From: Microcaldota archaeon
Lineage (GTDB): Archaea > Micrarchaeota > Micrarchaeia > Micrarchaeales > Micrarchaeaceae
Reading direction: 5' to 3'
Length of the DNA: 64,000 nt
Assembly (NCBI GenBank): GCA_021810105.1
Contig: JAJZJM010000003.1
Coordinates: 1-64,000 of the forward strand
Shown here: positions 25,184 to 34,780 of the stretch, in pieces
Layout of the letters: each line of letters starts with the position of its first letter
Position numbering within the stretch: position 1 is the first letter of the stretch
Made by a program: the position numbers and the translations under genes
The notes under the pieces: generated by a model
What the model was told of the DNA's origin: nothing
The model's input: the letters and a program-made list of their open reading frames with translations, nothing else
The model's database searches: none

Positions 25184-26332
25184 ATGGGTGAATTGCCAGA
25201 GATACATAAAGGGTTGGATGGGGTATATGTAAGCGAAAGTACAATCTGCAAGGTTGATGGCACAGCAGGAAGGCTTTATTACAGGGGTTACCCGATTGAT
25301 GATATTGCTAAAAACTCTAACTATGAAGAAGCCGCATACCTATTGTTGAACGGGAAACTGCCAAATGGCGCAGAGCTTGAGGATTTCTCATCAAAGTTAA
25401 AAGCGGAAAGGGAGCTTCCTGATAAGATAATAAACATAATAACGGAATCTGCAGGCAAATCCGATCCTATGGACATACTGCGCACTGCAGTCTCATATCT
25501 TTCCATATATGACAACGATACAAAAACGCAAACAAAAGAGGCGAATCTCAAGAAAGCCATAAAGCTAATAGCGAAAACCTCTAGCATAGTTGCAACTATA
25601 GGTGCAGCAATGGAGGGAAGAAGCTACACAAAACCAGACTCATCCCTCGGGCACTCGGAAAACTTTATTTATATGCTTAAAGGAAAAAAACCTACGCCAG
25701 ATGAAGTAAAACCGGTTGAAATGATGTTTATTCTTCAGGCCGAGCATAGCACAAATGCCTCCACATTTGCAACTCTGGTTGCAGGTTCCACTCTTGCAGA
25801 TTTATATTCCGCAGTAACCGCAGGCATTTCTGCATTAAAAGGGCCTTTACATGGAGGTGCGGATGAAGAGGCCCTCAGGATGATGGAAGCCATAGGCGAT
25901 CCTAGCAACACAGAAGCATACATAAATGATGCTTTAGCTGGGAAGAAGAAGATAATGGGTTTTGGACATAGGGTCTATAAGGCGTACGATCCCAGAGCCA
26001 AGATAATAAAAGGATATTTGCTTACTCTACAGCAAAATCCCTCCGCCGAGGTTAAAAGACTTACAGAAATCGCATTAAGAGGGGAGAAGCTTATGATTGA
26101 TAAACTCGGCCAGACGCATGGCATTTGGCCTAATGTAGACTTCTTCGCAGGCCCTGTATATGTAAGCGCAGGCATAAAAGTGGACCTATTCACTCCTCTT
26201 TTTGCAGCTAGCAGGATGGCAGGATGGTGCGCACATATGATTGAATACTGGGAAGACAACAAGCTTATACGCCCTCTTGAACTATACAAAGGCGAAATTG
26301 ACAAAAAATACGTTCCAATAAATGACCGTTGA
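25184..26332 (+). CDS. gltA: Citrate synthase
   Basis: A 382-residue type I citrate synthase of the archaeal/Gram-positive length. Motifs: YRGYPIDDIAK, LKGPLHGGADEEA with an active-site His, GFGHRVYKAYDPRA, and NVDFFAGPVY with the catalytic Asp nearby. It makes citrate from oxaloacetate and acetyl-CoA. 2-methylcitrate synthase activity is possible in this family, but clustering with mdh and aconitase supports the TCA role. The mdh gene follows with the stop and start almost touching. A promoter-like ATATTATTTAAG lies about 25 bases upstream. Confidence 0.92.
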   Translation: MGELPEIHKGLDGVYVSESTICKVDGTAGRLYYRGYPIDDIAKNSNYEEAAYLLLNGKLPNGAELEDFSSKLKAERELPDKIINIITESAGKSDPMDILRTAVSYLSIYDNDTKTQTKEANLKKAIKLIAKTSSIVATIGAAMEGRSYTKPDSSLGHSENFIYMLKGKKPTPDEVKPVEMMFILQAEHSTNASTFATLVAGSTLADLYSAVTAGISALKGPLHGGADEEALRMMEAIGDPSNTEAYINDALAGKKKIMGFGHRVYKAYDPRAKIIKGYLLTLQQNPSAEVKRLTEIALRGEKLMIDKLGQTHGIWPNVDFFAGPVYVSAGIKVDLFTPLFAASRMAGWCAHMIEYWEDNKLIRPLELYKGEIDKKYVPINDR

Positions 26333-26336
26333 TTTT

Positions 26337-27272
26337 ATGAGAAAGAAAGTAGCAATATTGGGTGCTGGAAAGGTTGGTGCGACCACGGCCCAGAGGCTTG
26401 CTTATACGGAATCATGCGATATACTTCTATGGGACAGAACGGAAGGAGTTGCAAAAGGTATAGCACTTGATATAAAAGAAAGCTCTCCATTAGATGGATT
26501 TGACTCGGAAGTAGAAGGCACTTCTGACATTAAAGAAATTAAAAAAAGCGAAATAATAATAATGACTGCAGGGGCCCCTCGCAAGGAAGGGCAATCAAGG
26601 GATGACCTGCTTAAGACAAATGCTGCGATAGTCAAAGATCTATCTGTACAGATAAAGAGGTACTCTCCTGACAGCAAACTTATAGTTTTGACAAACCCCC
26701 TCGACGCAATGGTGTATCTTGCAAAGCAGACTACCGGATTTCCTAGGGAAAGGATCATGGGAATGGCAGGAATCCTTGATTCAGCAAGGTTCAGAACTTT
26801 TATATCTGATGCATTAAAAGTCAGCGTAAGCAGCGTTAACGGAATGGTGCTTGGCGGACACGGCGATTTCATGGTGCCTTTGCCAAAGCACTCAAGTGTG
26901 AATGGCATACCTATAACCGATTTGCTCACTGGCGACGAAATAAAAAAAATAGTTCAAAGAACAAGGGATGGTGGTGCTGAAATAATAAATCTAGAAAAAA
27001 AATCCAGCGCATATTATGCACCAGCATCCTCACTTGCGCTAATGGCAGAATCTATCTTAAAAGACAAAAAGATGGTTTTGCCATGCGCAGCGTATCTTAA
27101 TGGGGAATACGGTATAAAAGGAATATTCATGGGCGTCCCTGTAATAATTGGGGAAAAAGGGGTAGAGAAAATAATAGAACTTGACCTAACAAAACAGGAA
27201 TCCCAGCAGCTAAAAGAGTCTTCAGCCAAGATACATGAGTTGATCAAGCAGTTTGACAGAATTTATAAATGA
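26337..27272 (+). CDS. mdh: Malate dehydrogenase (LDH-like)
   Basis: The start MRKKVAILGAGKVG at ATG 26337 is preferred to 26322, which overlaps gltA. The protein has 311 residues. NAD-binding Gly-rich loop GAGKVGATTAQ, AGAPRKEGQSRDDLL with the substrate Arg, LTNPLD, and the catalytic His in VLGGHGDFMVP are present. It interconverts malate and oxaloacetate. An Arg rather than Gln at the specificity loop position fits malate. It sits between citrate synthase and aconitase. Confidence 0.9.
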   Translation: MRKKVAILGAGKVGATTAQRLAYTESCDILLWDRTEGVAKGIALDIKESSPLDGFDSEVEGTSDIKEIKKSEIIIMTAGAPRKEGQSRDDLLKTNAAIVKDLSVQIKRYSPDSKLIVLTNPLDAMVYLAKQTTGFPRERIMGMAGILDSARFRTFISDALKVSVSSVNGMVLGGHGDFMVPLPKHSSVNGIPITDLLTGDEIKKIVQRTRDGGAEIINLEKKSSAYYAPASSLALMAESILKDKKMVLPCAAYLNGEYGIKGIFMGVPVIIGEKGVEKIIELDLTKQESQQLKESSAKIHELIKQFDRIYK

Positions 27273-27287
27273 GATGCCAGGGATGAT

Positions 27288-30083
27288 ATGGAAGGCAAAA
27301 ATGCGTATGATGAAGAACAGATAAAGCAAAAGCTTATCAGAAAATTAAATCTTGATAAAAAAGAGATATCATACTACTCCCTCCCCGCATTGAAAGAAAT
27401 AGGAATGGGAGATCCTTCGAGATTGCCTTTCTCTTTAAGAATCGTGCTTGAGTCTCTTGTAAGAAATATGGATGGACAAAGCATAACAAAGCAAGACGTA
27501 ATCAATCTTCTGGAATGGGAACATCGCAATCCTAAAGACCAAGACATACCCTTCAAAGTTTCAAGAGTCTTGATGCAGGACTTTACAGGTGTCCCTGCGG
27601 TTGTAGATATGGCTGCTATAAGGGATTTTATAATAAAGAAGGGAGGAAAGCCTGATGATGTCCAGCCGATAATACCTACGGACCTTATTATAGACCATTC
27701 TGTGCAAGTAGACTCTTTCAATGTGGTACAGGCTTTGGAAATAAACCAAGAGAAAGAGATAGAAAGAAATTCTGAAAGATACAAACTCCTAAAATGGGCG
27801 AGCCAGGGCTTTAACAATTTTAAGGTTTTTCCTCCATCTGCAGGAATATGCCATCAAGTTAACCTAGAATTCCTTGCAACATGTGTGGCAACAAAAGCCT
27901 CTGAAATTGGGGAAGAGGCATTTCCAGATACTCTTGTAGGAACCGATTCTCACACAACAATGGTAGACTCATTGGGAATAGTTGGATTTGGCGTAGGCGG
28001 GATAGAAGCTGAAGCTGCATTGCTTGGACAACCAGTTTCAATAACAATGCCTAAAGTGCTTGGGGTGCATCTCAAAAACAGACTTCCAGAGGGGGCAACG
28101 GCAACCGATTTTGCATTGACACTTACCAAACTTCTTAGGGAGAAAGGAGTAGTAAATATGTTTGTAGAATTTTTTGGGGAAGGGCTAAAATCTCTTTCCT
28201 TGCCTGATAGGGCAACTCTATCAAATATGTGCCCAGAGTATGGTGCTACTGTGGCGATTTTCCCTGTTGACGACGAGACATTAAAGTATTTGGAGATGAC
28301 AGGAAGGCCGAAAAGCAGAATAGAATTGATAAAAGAGTACTACAAAGCCCAAGGAATGCTAAATCTGGATTACAAAAATATAGACTATAGCGATATACTC
28401 GAAGTGGATCTATCTGCAATATCCCCAAGCGTATCCGGTCCATCACAGCCTAAGCAGCAAATACCTCTAAGTAAAGTCAAGGAGGAATTCATATCACTCT
28501 TCCTTGACGGGATGGATCCAAAAGAAATAGAGCCCAGCGGCAAAGAACTTGCAAGATGGTCTTCAGAAAGCATAAATTCGGCTAATAATGATGGTAATGT
28601 AAATCCTCACGAAAAGAAGAAATCAGCAACTATAAAGTATCATGACGGAACAGAGACTATCTTATCGGATGGCGATATAGTAATATCATCCATAACCAGC
28701 TGCACAAATACCAGCAATCCTTCAGTTATGATCGCAGCCGGCTTATTGGCAAAAAAAGCGCTAGAGAAAGGCCTGAAGATAAATACAAGGAAAGTAAAGA
28801 CAAGTATGGGTCCTGGTTCAAGGGTAGTGACCAGATACCTGCAAAAAGCAGGCCTTATAGAACCATTAGAGAAGCTTGGATATGAAATAGTCGGGTATGG
28901 ATGTATAACCTGCATAGGCAACAGCGGTCCGCTTATAGATAAGCAAAGCGAGGCAATAAACAGCAATGACCTGAACGTTGTTGCGGTATTATCGGGAAAC
29001 AGGAACTACGAAGCCAGAATACATACCGATGTCAAAGCCAATTATCTCATGTCTCCCCCATTGCTAATAGCATTTGCCATTGCTGGAACTATACTTATAG
29101 ACCTTACAAAAGAGCCTCTTGGCAAAAACGAGAAAGGAGAGCCTGTATACCTTAAGGACATCTGGCCAACCAACCAAGAGATAAATGAAATAATGGGCAG
29201 AGTAATAAGCGAAGACATGTTCGAAAAAGAATATGGAAAGAATATCTACGATGTAAACCCTTATTGGAATAGCCTCCAAAGTCCATCAGGAAAAGCATAC
29301 GTTTGGGAGAAGGACAGCACATATGTCAGATTACCTCCCTTCTTTGATTCAGAAGGAAAAATTTCACAGATAGCCCCTATAGAGAATGCGAGAGTGCTCG
29401 CAATTTTTGGAGATTCAATATCAACAGACCACATATCTCCTGCAGGCGCGATATCTTCTGCAAGTCCTGCTGGAAAATACCTAATTGAGCAAGGGGTTAA
29501 GCCAGCAGATTTTAATACATACGGATCAAGGAGAGGTAATCATGAAGTTATGATGCGTGGAACTTTTGCAAATTCAAGAATAGTCAACCTCATGCTAGAT
29601 GGTGGTGCTGGCGGAAATACAATACATTATCCATCTGGAGAAAAGACCACCATATATGACGCAGCAATGAGATACAAGAAAGAAAACGTGCCGGAAATTG
29701 TAATTGCCGGATTAGAATATGGATCTGGAAGTTCAAGAGATTGGGCTGCAAAAGGGACTGCCCTGCTAGGAGTAAAAGCAATAATTGCAAAAAGTTTTGA
29801 GCGAATCCACAGAAGCAACCTGATAGGAATGGGCGTGGTCCCTCTGCAATTCCGAGAGGGAGAAAGCGCAGAGAGCCTAATGATAGACTACTCGAAGACG
29901 ATCAGCATAAATATAAATGAAAACATGAAGCCTCGCGACAATATAAAAATGTCATACTATAAGCGCGGCAGTGATTCACGTTCAGAAACAGAATTGGAAT
30001 TGCGCATAGATACGGGAATCGAAATGGAGTATTACCGCGCAGGAGGCATACTCAACTATGTAGTAAAAAAACTCCAAAAATAG
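27288..30083 (+). CDS. acnA: Aconitate hydratase A (AcnA/IRP1 type)
   Basis: A 931-residue aconitase. Cluster ligands are in SCTNTSNPSV and GCITCIGNSG, and the C-terminal swivel domain has FGDSISTDHISPAG and SGSSRDWAAKG. Length and domain order match the AcnA/IRP1 group. It isomerises citrate to isocitrate with a 4Fe-4S cluster. It follows mdh by 15 bases and is in one operon with gltA and mdh. Homoaconitase or methylisocitrate dehydratase are less likely. Confidence 0.94.
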   Translation: MEGKNAYDEEQIKQKLIRKLNLDKKEISYYSLPALKEIGMGDPSRLPFSLRIVLESLVRNMDGQSITKQDVINLLEWEHRNPKDQDIPFKVSRVLMQDFTGVPAVVDMAAIRDFIIKKGGKPDDVQPIIPTDLIIDHSVQVDSFNVVQALEINQEKEIERNSERYKLLKWASQGFNNFKVFPPSAGICHQVNLEFLATCVATKASEIGEEAFPDTLVGTDSHTTMVDSLGIVGFGVGGIEAEAALLGQPVSITMPKVLGVHLKNRLPEGATATDFALTLTKLLREKGVVNMFVEFFGEGLKSLSLPDRATLSNMCPEYGATVAIFPVDDETLKYLEMTGRPKSRIELIKEYYKAQGMLNLDYKNIDYSDILEVDLSAISPSVSGPSQPKQQIPLSKVKEEFISLFLDGMDPKEIEPSGKELARWSSESINSANNDGNVNPHEKKKSATIKYHDGTETILSDGDIVISSITSCTNTSNPSVMIAAGLLAKKALEKGLKINTRKVKTSMGPGSRVVTRYLQKAGLIEPLEKLGYEIVGYGCITCIGNSGPLIDKQSEAINSNDLNVVAVLSGNRNYEARIHTDVKANYLMSPPLLIAFAIAGTILIDLTKEPLGKNEKGEPVYLKDIWPTNQEINEIMGRVISEDMFEKEYGKNIYDVNPYWNSLQSPSGKAYVWEKDSTYVRLPPFFDSEGKISQIAPIENARVLAIFGDSISTDHISPAGAISSASPAGKYLIEQGVKPADFNTYGSRRGNHEVMMRGTFANSRIVNLMLDGGAGGNTIHYPSGEKTTIYDAAMRYKKENVPEIVIAGLEYGSGSSRDWAAKGTALLGVKAIIAKSFERIHRSNLIGMGVVPLQFREGESAESLMIDYSKTISININENMKPRDNIKMSYYKRGSDSRSETELELRIDTGIEMEYYRAGGILNYVVKKLQK

Positions 30084-31142
30084 GTGCAGATTGTGGAGTA
30101 CTCCCTTATATGTATGGCTTGCGGTTTAAAATACCAAATGGGCTATAAGAGCCAGATATGCAAATGTGGAGGTATACTGGAAGTTAATTACAAAAGCCGG
30201 ATTAAAATACCAAAATCAGAAAGTTTTTGGGATTATCAGGATTGCCTTCCCACATCGAAGTACAAAAGGCTGATGCTTGGAGGCACACGGATGCTTGAAG
30301 CTGATGAAAAAAATCTAATACTTAAACTCGAACTGTATAATCCTACTAGATCCTTTAAAGACAGAGGATCTGTAATAGAAGCTGCAAAAGCTAGGGAATA
30401 CGGATACAAAACATTGGCCGTAGCATCTACTGGGAACATGGCATACTCTCTTTCGTACTATTCAAAAATCTACGAAATAAAAGCGCATGTTTTCATAAGC
30501 AAGTCGGCAAGTAGAGATAAAATATATAACATAATGAAGACACATGATGCTGTCCTCCACAAGGTAAATGGTGATTTTTCAAATGCCCAAGCCGAAGCGA
30601 TTTTATATGCGCGCAAGAACAGTGCATTTCTTGCCGGAGACTACTGTTATAGAAAGGAGGGCCAAAAAACCCTTGCATATGAAATCATCACACAATGTGA
30701 AAATGTCAGGCAAATAATCGTTCCTGTTGGCAACGCCACTTTAATAAGCGGAATATACAAAGGGCTTTGTGAAATGAAAGCTTCTGGAAACATCTCCAGT
30801 CTGCCAAGATTGATTGCCGTGCAAGCTGAAAAATGCGCCCCCTTGGCAAAAGCGTTCAATAACAACAGTAGGATTGTGTATGAAAAGCCTCGCACTGCTG
30901 CGGATGCTATAGCTGTGGGGATGCCCACTTTCGGCAACCAGGCTATAGAAGCTATACGCAATACAAAAGGCATGGCTTTGACAATCACAGAAAAGGAAAT
31001 GGTGAAAAGGCAGCAGCAGCTTTATGAAAAATATGGAATTTTGGCAGAGCTGGCAAGCTCTGCAGTATTAGCTGCCTATTATAAAATGCAAAATACAGAA
31101 AAAGGTAAAACTGTAGCTATAATAAGCGGCGGAAACGTATGA
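30084..31142 (+). CDS. thrC: Threonine synthase-like PLP enzyme
   Basis: A 352-residue fold type II PLP enzyme. The N-terminus has a four-Cys zinc ribbon (CMACGLKYQM, CKCGG), and the PLP Lys is in NPTRSFKDRGS. The phosphate-binding loop is STGNMAYSLS. It most resembles threonine synthase (phosphohomoserine to threonine); related cysteate synthases and threonine dehydratases share the fold, so the substrate is not certain. The start is GTG 30084, directly after the aconitase stop, with GTG 30093 as an alternative. Confidence 0.75.
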   Translation: MQIVEYSLICMACGLKYQMGYKSQICKCGGILEVNYKSRIKIPKSESFWDYQDCLPTSKYKRLMLGGTRMLEADEKNLILKLELYNPTRSFKDRGSVIEAAKAREYGYKTLAVASTGNMAYSLSYYSKIYEIKAHVFISKSASRDKIYNIMKTHDAVLHKVNGDFSNAQAEAILYARKNSAFLAGDYCYRKEGQKTLAYEIITQCENVRQIIVPVGNATLISGIYKGLCEMKASGNISSLPRLIAVQAEKCAPLAKAFNNNSRIVYEKPRTAADAIAVGMPTFGNQAIEAIRNTKGMALTITEKEMVKRQQQLYEKYGILAELASSAVLAAYYKMQNTEKGKTVAIISGGNV

Positions 31143-31149
31143 TGATAAT

Positions 31150-31734
31150 ATGGAATTTGAAAAAGGAATACCTGCATGGATATTATGTGAAGACCTGCTT
31201 GTAAAAGTAAAGACGGAGCTGGCTAATGAGGCAATAATAACATTGCAGAATGAGGTAAAAGCCGGACGTATGAAAGTGGACGGCAACCTGGTTACCGCAA
31301 ATGAAATGACTAGCGAAGCCGAACGGGACCTTTTTGTGGTCACCCACATAGCTTCAGAAAGCGAAGCTATGCTCAAAGCCTATTCTGATTATATAATTAA
31401 AAAAGAAACATCTCCAGAACGGCTTAATTCTGATGATGTCCAAAAAATAGAGAACTCGAAAAGGCTGATGCTGGCTGTACAGGAAATATCTTTGCTTGTA
31501 AGATATCGGCAGGTTGCCGAGGAATGGATACTAGAGATAGAAGGGATTCCTACGATAAAAGACCCTGTAAAACTGCTTGGGTCTACAATAAGAGGGGTTA
31601 ATGATGACAGGTTCGAAGTACTGGATTTCATTCTTAAAAGAAAAAGCATAAAAGAGGCAAAAATATTTTCGGATGCCGAATATGGTATGATAGATGAAGC
31701 GCTCAGAATCGCAGAGAAGCATCAAACTCCTTGA
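31150..31734 (+). CDS. Hypothetical helical protein
   Basis: A 194-residue soluble, mostly helical and acidic protein of no recognised family. It lies 7 bases after the threonine-synthase-like gene and is probably the last gene of that operon. Its 3' end overlaps the convergent isocitrate dehydrogenase gene by 13 bases. No catalytic motif is seen. Confidence 0.6.
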   Translation: MEFEKGIPAWILCEDLLVKVKTELANEAIITLQNEVKAGRMKVDGNLVTANEMTSEAERDLFVVTHIASESEAMLKAYSDYIIKKETSPERLNSDDVQKIENSKRLMLAVQEISLLVRYRQVAEEWILEIEGIPTIKDPVKLLGSTIRGVNDDRFEVLDFILKRKSIKEAKIFSDAEYGMIDEALRIAEKHQTP

Positions 31735-32897
31735 TCTATCTTTTTTATTAAATTCTCAGTAAATTCGGATGTCCCTAGCGGTTTAGACCCAAGGTATCTG
31801 GCAATGTCTTTTGTCACCCTTTTCTCTTTTATCGAATAGTCTATTGCTTTTGATATCAATTCAGATGCCTTGCCCAATCCTATATGGTCAAGCATCATCT
31901 GCCCTGCTTTTATTATGCCCATTGGGTTAGCTACGTTTAGTCCAGCATATTTATCTGCGGTCCCATGTACTGCCTCAAAAACTCCGCCATTGTCTCCTAT
32001 GTTTGCCCCTCCCAGAATTCCAATATCTCCTATCAGCGCCCCTGCAGCATCTGATATATAGTCGCCATTCAGATTCGGTGCCAGTATAATGTCATAGCTC
32101 TCTGGTCTTGTTATTATCTGTTGGAACATGTTATCTGCAATCCTGTCATTTATCAATATTTTACCCTTAGGTAATACCTTACTGCCGTTCAATTCATTTT
32201 CTTTAATAAATTTTCCCCCGTATTCATTCTCAGCAACAGAGTAAGCCCATTCGCGGAAAGCCCCTTCCGTATATTTCATTATATTCCCTTTATGCATTAT
32301 CGTTACAGATCTTCTGCGATTCTTTATTGCATAATTCAAAGCCATTCTGGTTATTCTTTCAGTTTTTGATTTGCTCATAGGTTTTATTCCTATCCCTGCA
32401 TCCGAATCCAGTTTTATTTTAAATTCTTTTTTAAGGAATTTTCTCAAGGAATTCGCCTCCGAGCTATTGTAAGGCCACTCTATTCCAGTATAAAGGTCAT
32501 CAGTATTCTCCCTGAATATTACCATATCTATGCGTTCTGGATTTTTTATCGGGCTTTCTAATCCATTCATGTATTTAACAGGTCGTATATTTGCGTAAAG
32601 ATCCAGCAGAAGCCTCAGTTGGACGTTTAGCGATCTTATTCCTTTACCTACTGGAGTTTCAAGCGGGCCTTTGAGCAGAAGCCTATACCTCTTCAACGCA
32701 TCAATTGTTTTCTTGGGAAGGCTGCTTCCAAACTCCTTCTGGGCGACTTTTCCTGCAGGAACTGTAAGCCAATTTATCTTTTTTGTAGATTTATATGCTC
32801 TTCGAACTGCGGAGTCAATAACGGTCACTGCCGAGTTGGTTATCTCCGGCCCGATTCCATCACCGTCAATTTTCAATATTGTAATGGGGCTTGCCAT
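31722..32897 (-). CDS. icd: Isocitrate dehydrogenase, probably NADP-dependent
   Basis: A 391-residue member of the isocitrate/isopropylmalate dehydrogenase family. Features include GDGIGPEITNSA at the start, NTDDLYTGIEW, the substrate-binding Ser/Arg stretch NSLRKFL, and VHGTADKYAGLNVANP. The Lys-Tyr pair in the last motif corresponds to the NADP-selecting residues of E. coli Icd, whereas NAD enzymes usually have Asp-Ile there. It oxidises isocitrate to 2-oxoglutarate. Convergent with the aconitase operon. Confidence 0.88.
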   Translation of the reverse strand: MASPITILKIDGDGIGPEITNSAVTVIDSAVRRAYKSTKKINWLTVPAGKVAQKEFGSSLPKKTIDALKRYRLLLKGPLETPVGKGIRSLNVQLRLLLDLYANIRPVKYMNGLESPIKNPERIDMVIFRENTDDLYTGIEWPYNSSEANSLRKFLKKEFKIKLDSDAGIGIKPMSKSKTERITRMALNYAIKNRRRSVTIMHKGNIMKYTEGAFREWAYSVAENEYGGKFIKENELNGSKVLPKGKILINDRIADNMFQQIITRPESYDIILAPNLNGDYISDAAGALIGDIGILGGANIGDNGGVFEAVHGTADKYAGLNVANPMGIIKAGQMMLDHIGLGKASELISKAIDYSIKEKRVTKDIARYLGSKPLGTSEFTENLIKKIDQGV

Positions 32898-33023
32898 CTG
32901 AGCACAGTATATTTAGTAAGTGCAAATCTAAAAAACCACAGTCATGTATTATAAATCCACAAAACCAGGCACATAAACTGCACAGTCGACTTAATAAATA
33001 TTAATACTAACAATATTGTGATT

Positions 33024-34484
33024 ATGATGGCAGACGAAAGGAAAAAGGAAGACGGCATTACTGCCAAGAAGGAAGAGAACTTTTCAGAATGGTATATCCA
33101 GATAATAAGCAAATCCGAATTTGTAGATTATACTTCTGTTTCGGGATGCCTTGCATTTAGGCCTGATGGATATTTCGCCTGGGAAATAATACAAAAGGCA
33201 ACAAATGCCCTTTTAAGCGAAACAGGAATAAACAACGTTTATTTTCCTCTTCTAATACCTGAAAAACTTCTAAACAAGGAAAAAGAGCACATAAAGGGTT
33301 TTAATCCTGAAGTTGCGTGGGTGACTCAAACAGGCAATTCAAAACTTGATGAGAGGCTTGCAGTTAGGCCTACGTCTGAGACAATAATGTATGAAAGCTA
33401 TTCGAAATGGATAAGATCTTGGAGAGATCTTCCATTGCGATATAATCAATGGAATAGCGTTGTAAGGTGGGAGTTCAAACACCCGACTCCATTATTGAGA
33501 GGTAGGGAATTCCTATGGAACGAAGGTCATACAGCATTCGCAACAAAGGAGGAGGCAGAAAATGAAAAAGACACTATATTAAAAATATACCTTTCTGTAC
33601 TGAAAGATTATCTCGCCCTTCCTGGCATAATGGGGAGGAAAACCGATTCAGAAAAATTTGCAGGCGCAGAAGCATCATATAGCATAGAACATATACTTCC
33701 GGACGGTGCGGCTATACAGGGCCCCATTTTTCATCTAGACGGCCAGAACTTCTCAAAGTCATTTGGGATTAAATTCCTGAATAAGGAAGGCAAAACCGAA
33801 TACGTATATCAAAATACGTTTGCAATAAGTACAAGGGAACTGGGCGTAATGCTCTCTGTCCATGGGGATAATAAAGGGCTTGTAATACCGCCAAAATTAG
33901 CAAGGATACAGGTTATCATAATCCCAATATACAATAATGACGCCAAAGAGCTAGTGATAAAATCCGCTAACGATTTATCAAAAAAACTCTCCGCAAAGGC
34001 AAGAGTTTTTGTAGATGACAATGATTCTTACTCGCCAGGGTGGAAGTTCCACGAATGGGAATTAAGAGGCGTCCCAATACGAATAGAGATAGGGGAGCGT
34101 GACATAAAGGCTGATAAAGTGGTTGTTTACAGAAGGGACACTGGTAAAAAACAAGATGTAAAAATCGGAGATCTGACAAAAGAGATAGAATCTCTTCTTG
34201 AAGAAATACATCAAAACCTTTATAACAATGCATTAAAGCAGCTAAAATCCAATATCCATCAGGTTCACGATTATTCTGAATTGAAGAAAATTATAACTGG
34301 CACAGGAGGTTTTGCAGAGGCTCCGTGGTGTGGTTCTTCCAAATGCGAAGAGAAAGTAAAGAGTGACACAAAAGGGAAGATAAGCAACATGCCCTTGGAC
34401 ATCCAGGAAAAAGCCAAGGGGAAAAAGTGCATAGTGTGTGGAGAGGAAGCGAAGCACATGGCTAATTTTGCGAAATCCTATTAA
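33024..34484 (+). CDS. proS: Prolyl-tRNA synthetase, archaeal type
   Basis: About 486 residues from ATG 33024 (track GTG 33018, ATG 33027 also possible). Class II motifs: RPTSETIMYESYSKW, VRWEFKHPTPLLRGREF and the anticodon-binding domain. The C-terminal zinc region has CGSSKCEEK and CIVCGEEA, and the protein ends with Tyr (FAKSY), as archaeal/eukaryotic-type ProRS does. It charges tRNA-Pro. tRNA-Gln follows 24 bases downstream on the same strand. Confidence 0.95.
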   Translation: MMADERKKEDGITAKKEENFSEWYIQIISKSEFVDYTSVSGCLAFRPDGYFAWEIIQKATNALLSETGINNVYFPLLIPEKLLNKEKEHIKGFNPEVAWVTQTGNSKLDERLAVRPTSETIMYESYSKWIRSWRDLPLRYNQWNSVVRWEFKHPTPLLRGREFLWNEGHTAFATKEEAENEKDTILKIYLSVLKDYLALPGIMGRKTDSEKFAGAEASYSIEHILPDGAAIQGPIFHLDGQNFSKSFGIKFLNKEGKTEYVYQNTFAISTRELGVMLSVHGDNKGLVIPPKLARIQVIIIPIYNNDAKELVIKSANDLSKKLSAKARVFVDDNDSYSPGWKFHEWELRGVPIRIEIGERDIKADKVVVYRRDTGKKQDVKIGDLTKEIESLLEEIHQNLYNNALKQLKSNIHQVHDYSELKKIITGTGGFAEAPWCGSSKCEEKVKSDTKGKISNMPLDIQEKAKGKKCIVCGEEAKHMANFAKSY

Positions 34485-34508
34485 ACCTGGATTCTAACTA
34501 ATCATTGC

Positions 34509-34581
34509 AGCCCCTTCGTCTAGTGGCCAAGGACCGCGGGCTTTGGACCCGTGTACATCGGTTCGAATCCGATAGGGGCTA
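34509..34581 (+). tRNA. tRNA-Gln (TTG)
   Basis: A 73-base gene. Acceptor AGCCCCT pairs perfectly with AGGGGCT before discriminator A. The D-arm contains TAGTGGCCAAG, the anticodon loop is CTTTGGA with anticodon TTG, and the T-arm is ATCGG TTCGAAT CCGAT. No intron and no encoded CCA. A perfect 9-base inverted repeat (TCCGAATAT 34582-34590, ATATTCGGA 34613-34621) follows directly and may end the transcript. Confidence 0.93.
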
Positions 34582-34720
34582 TCCGAATATCGTGGTTGGT
34601 GCAAAGATAAGAATATTCGGAGATTCGTATAGATGAATGCACCTCACCGAATACTGCTCCTTTTCAAATAAATGCCAGATGAAACGAAACAGCTAAATTT
34701 ACAACAATGTAAATGAGACT

Positions 34721-34768
34721 GTGATGATACGAGGTATTTCTGATTTGTGATGAAAAGAGAGTCTCTGA
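34721..34768 (+). ncRNA. C/D box guide sRNA
   Basis: Four boxes appear in canonical order and spacing: C box GTGATGA (34721-34727), 12-base guide, D' box CTGA (34740-34743), 3-base spacer, C' box GTGATGA (34747-34753), 11-base guide, D box CTGA (34765-34768). This is the layout of archaeal 2'-O-methylation guide RNAs, which bind L7Ae, Nop5 and fibrillarin. Guides are TACGAGGTATTT and AAAGAGAGTCT; targets were not searched. The RNA ends 12 bases before the EamA start codon and may be processed from its leader. Confidence 0.82.
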
Positions 34769-34780
34769 AAAGGGAGTTCA

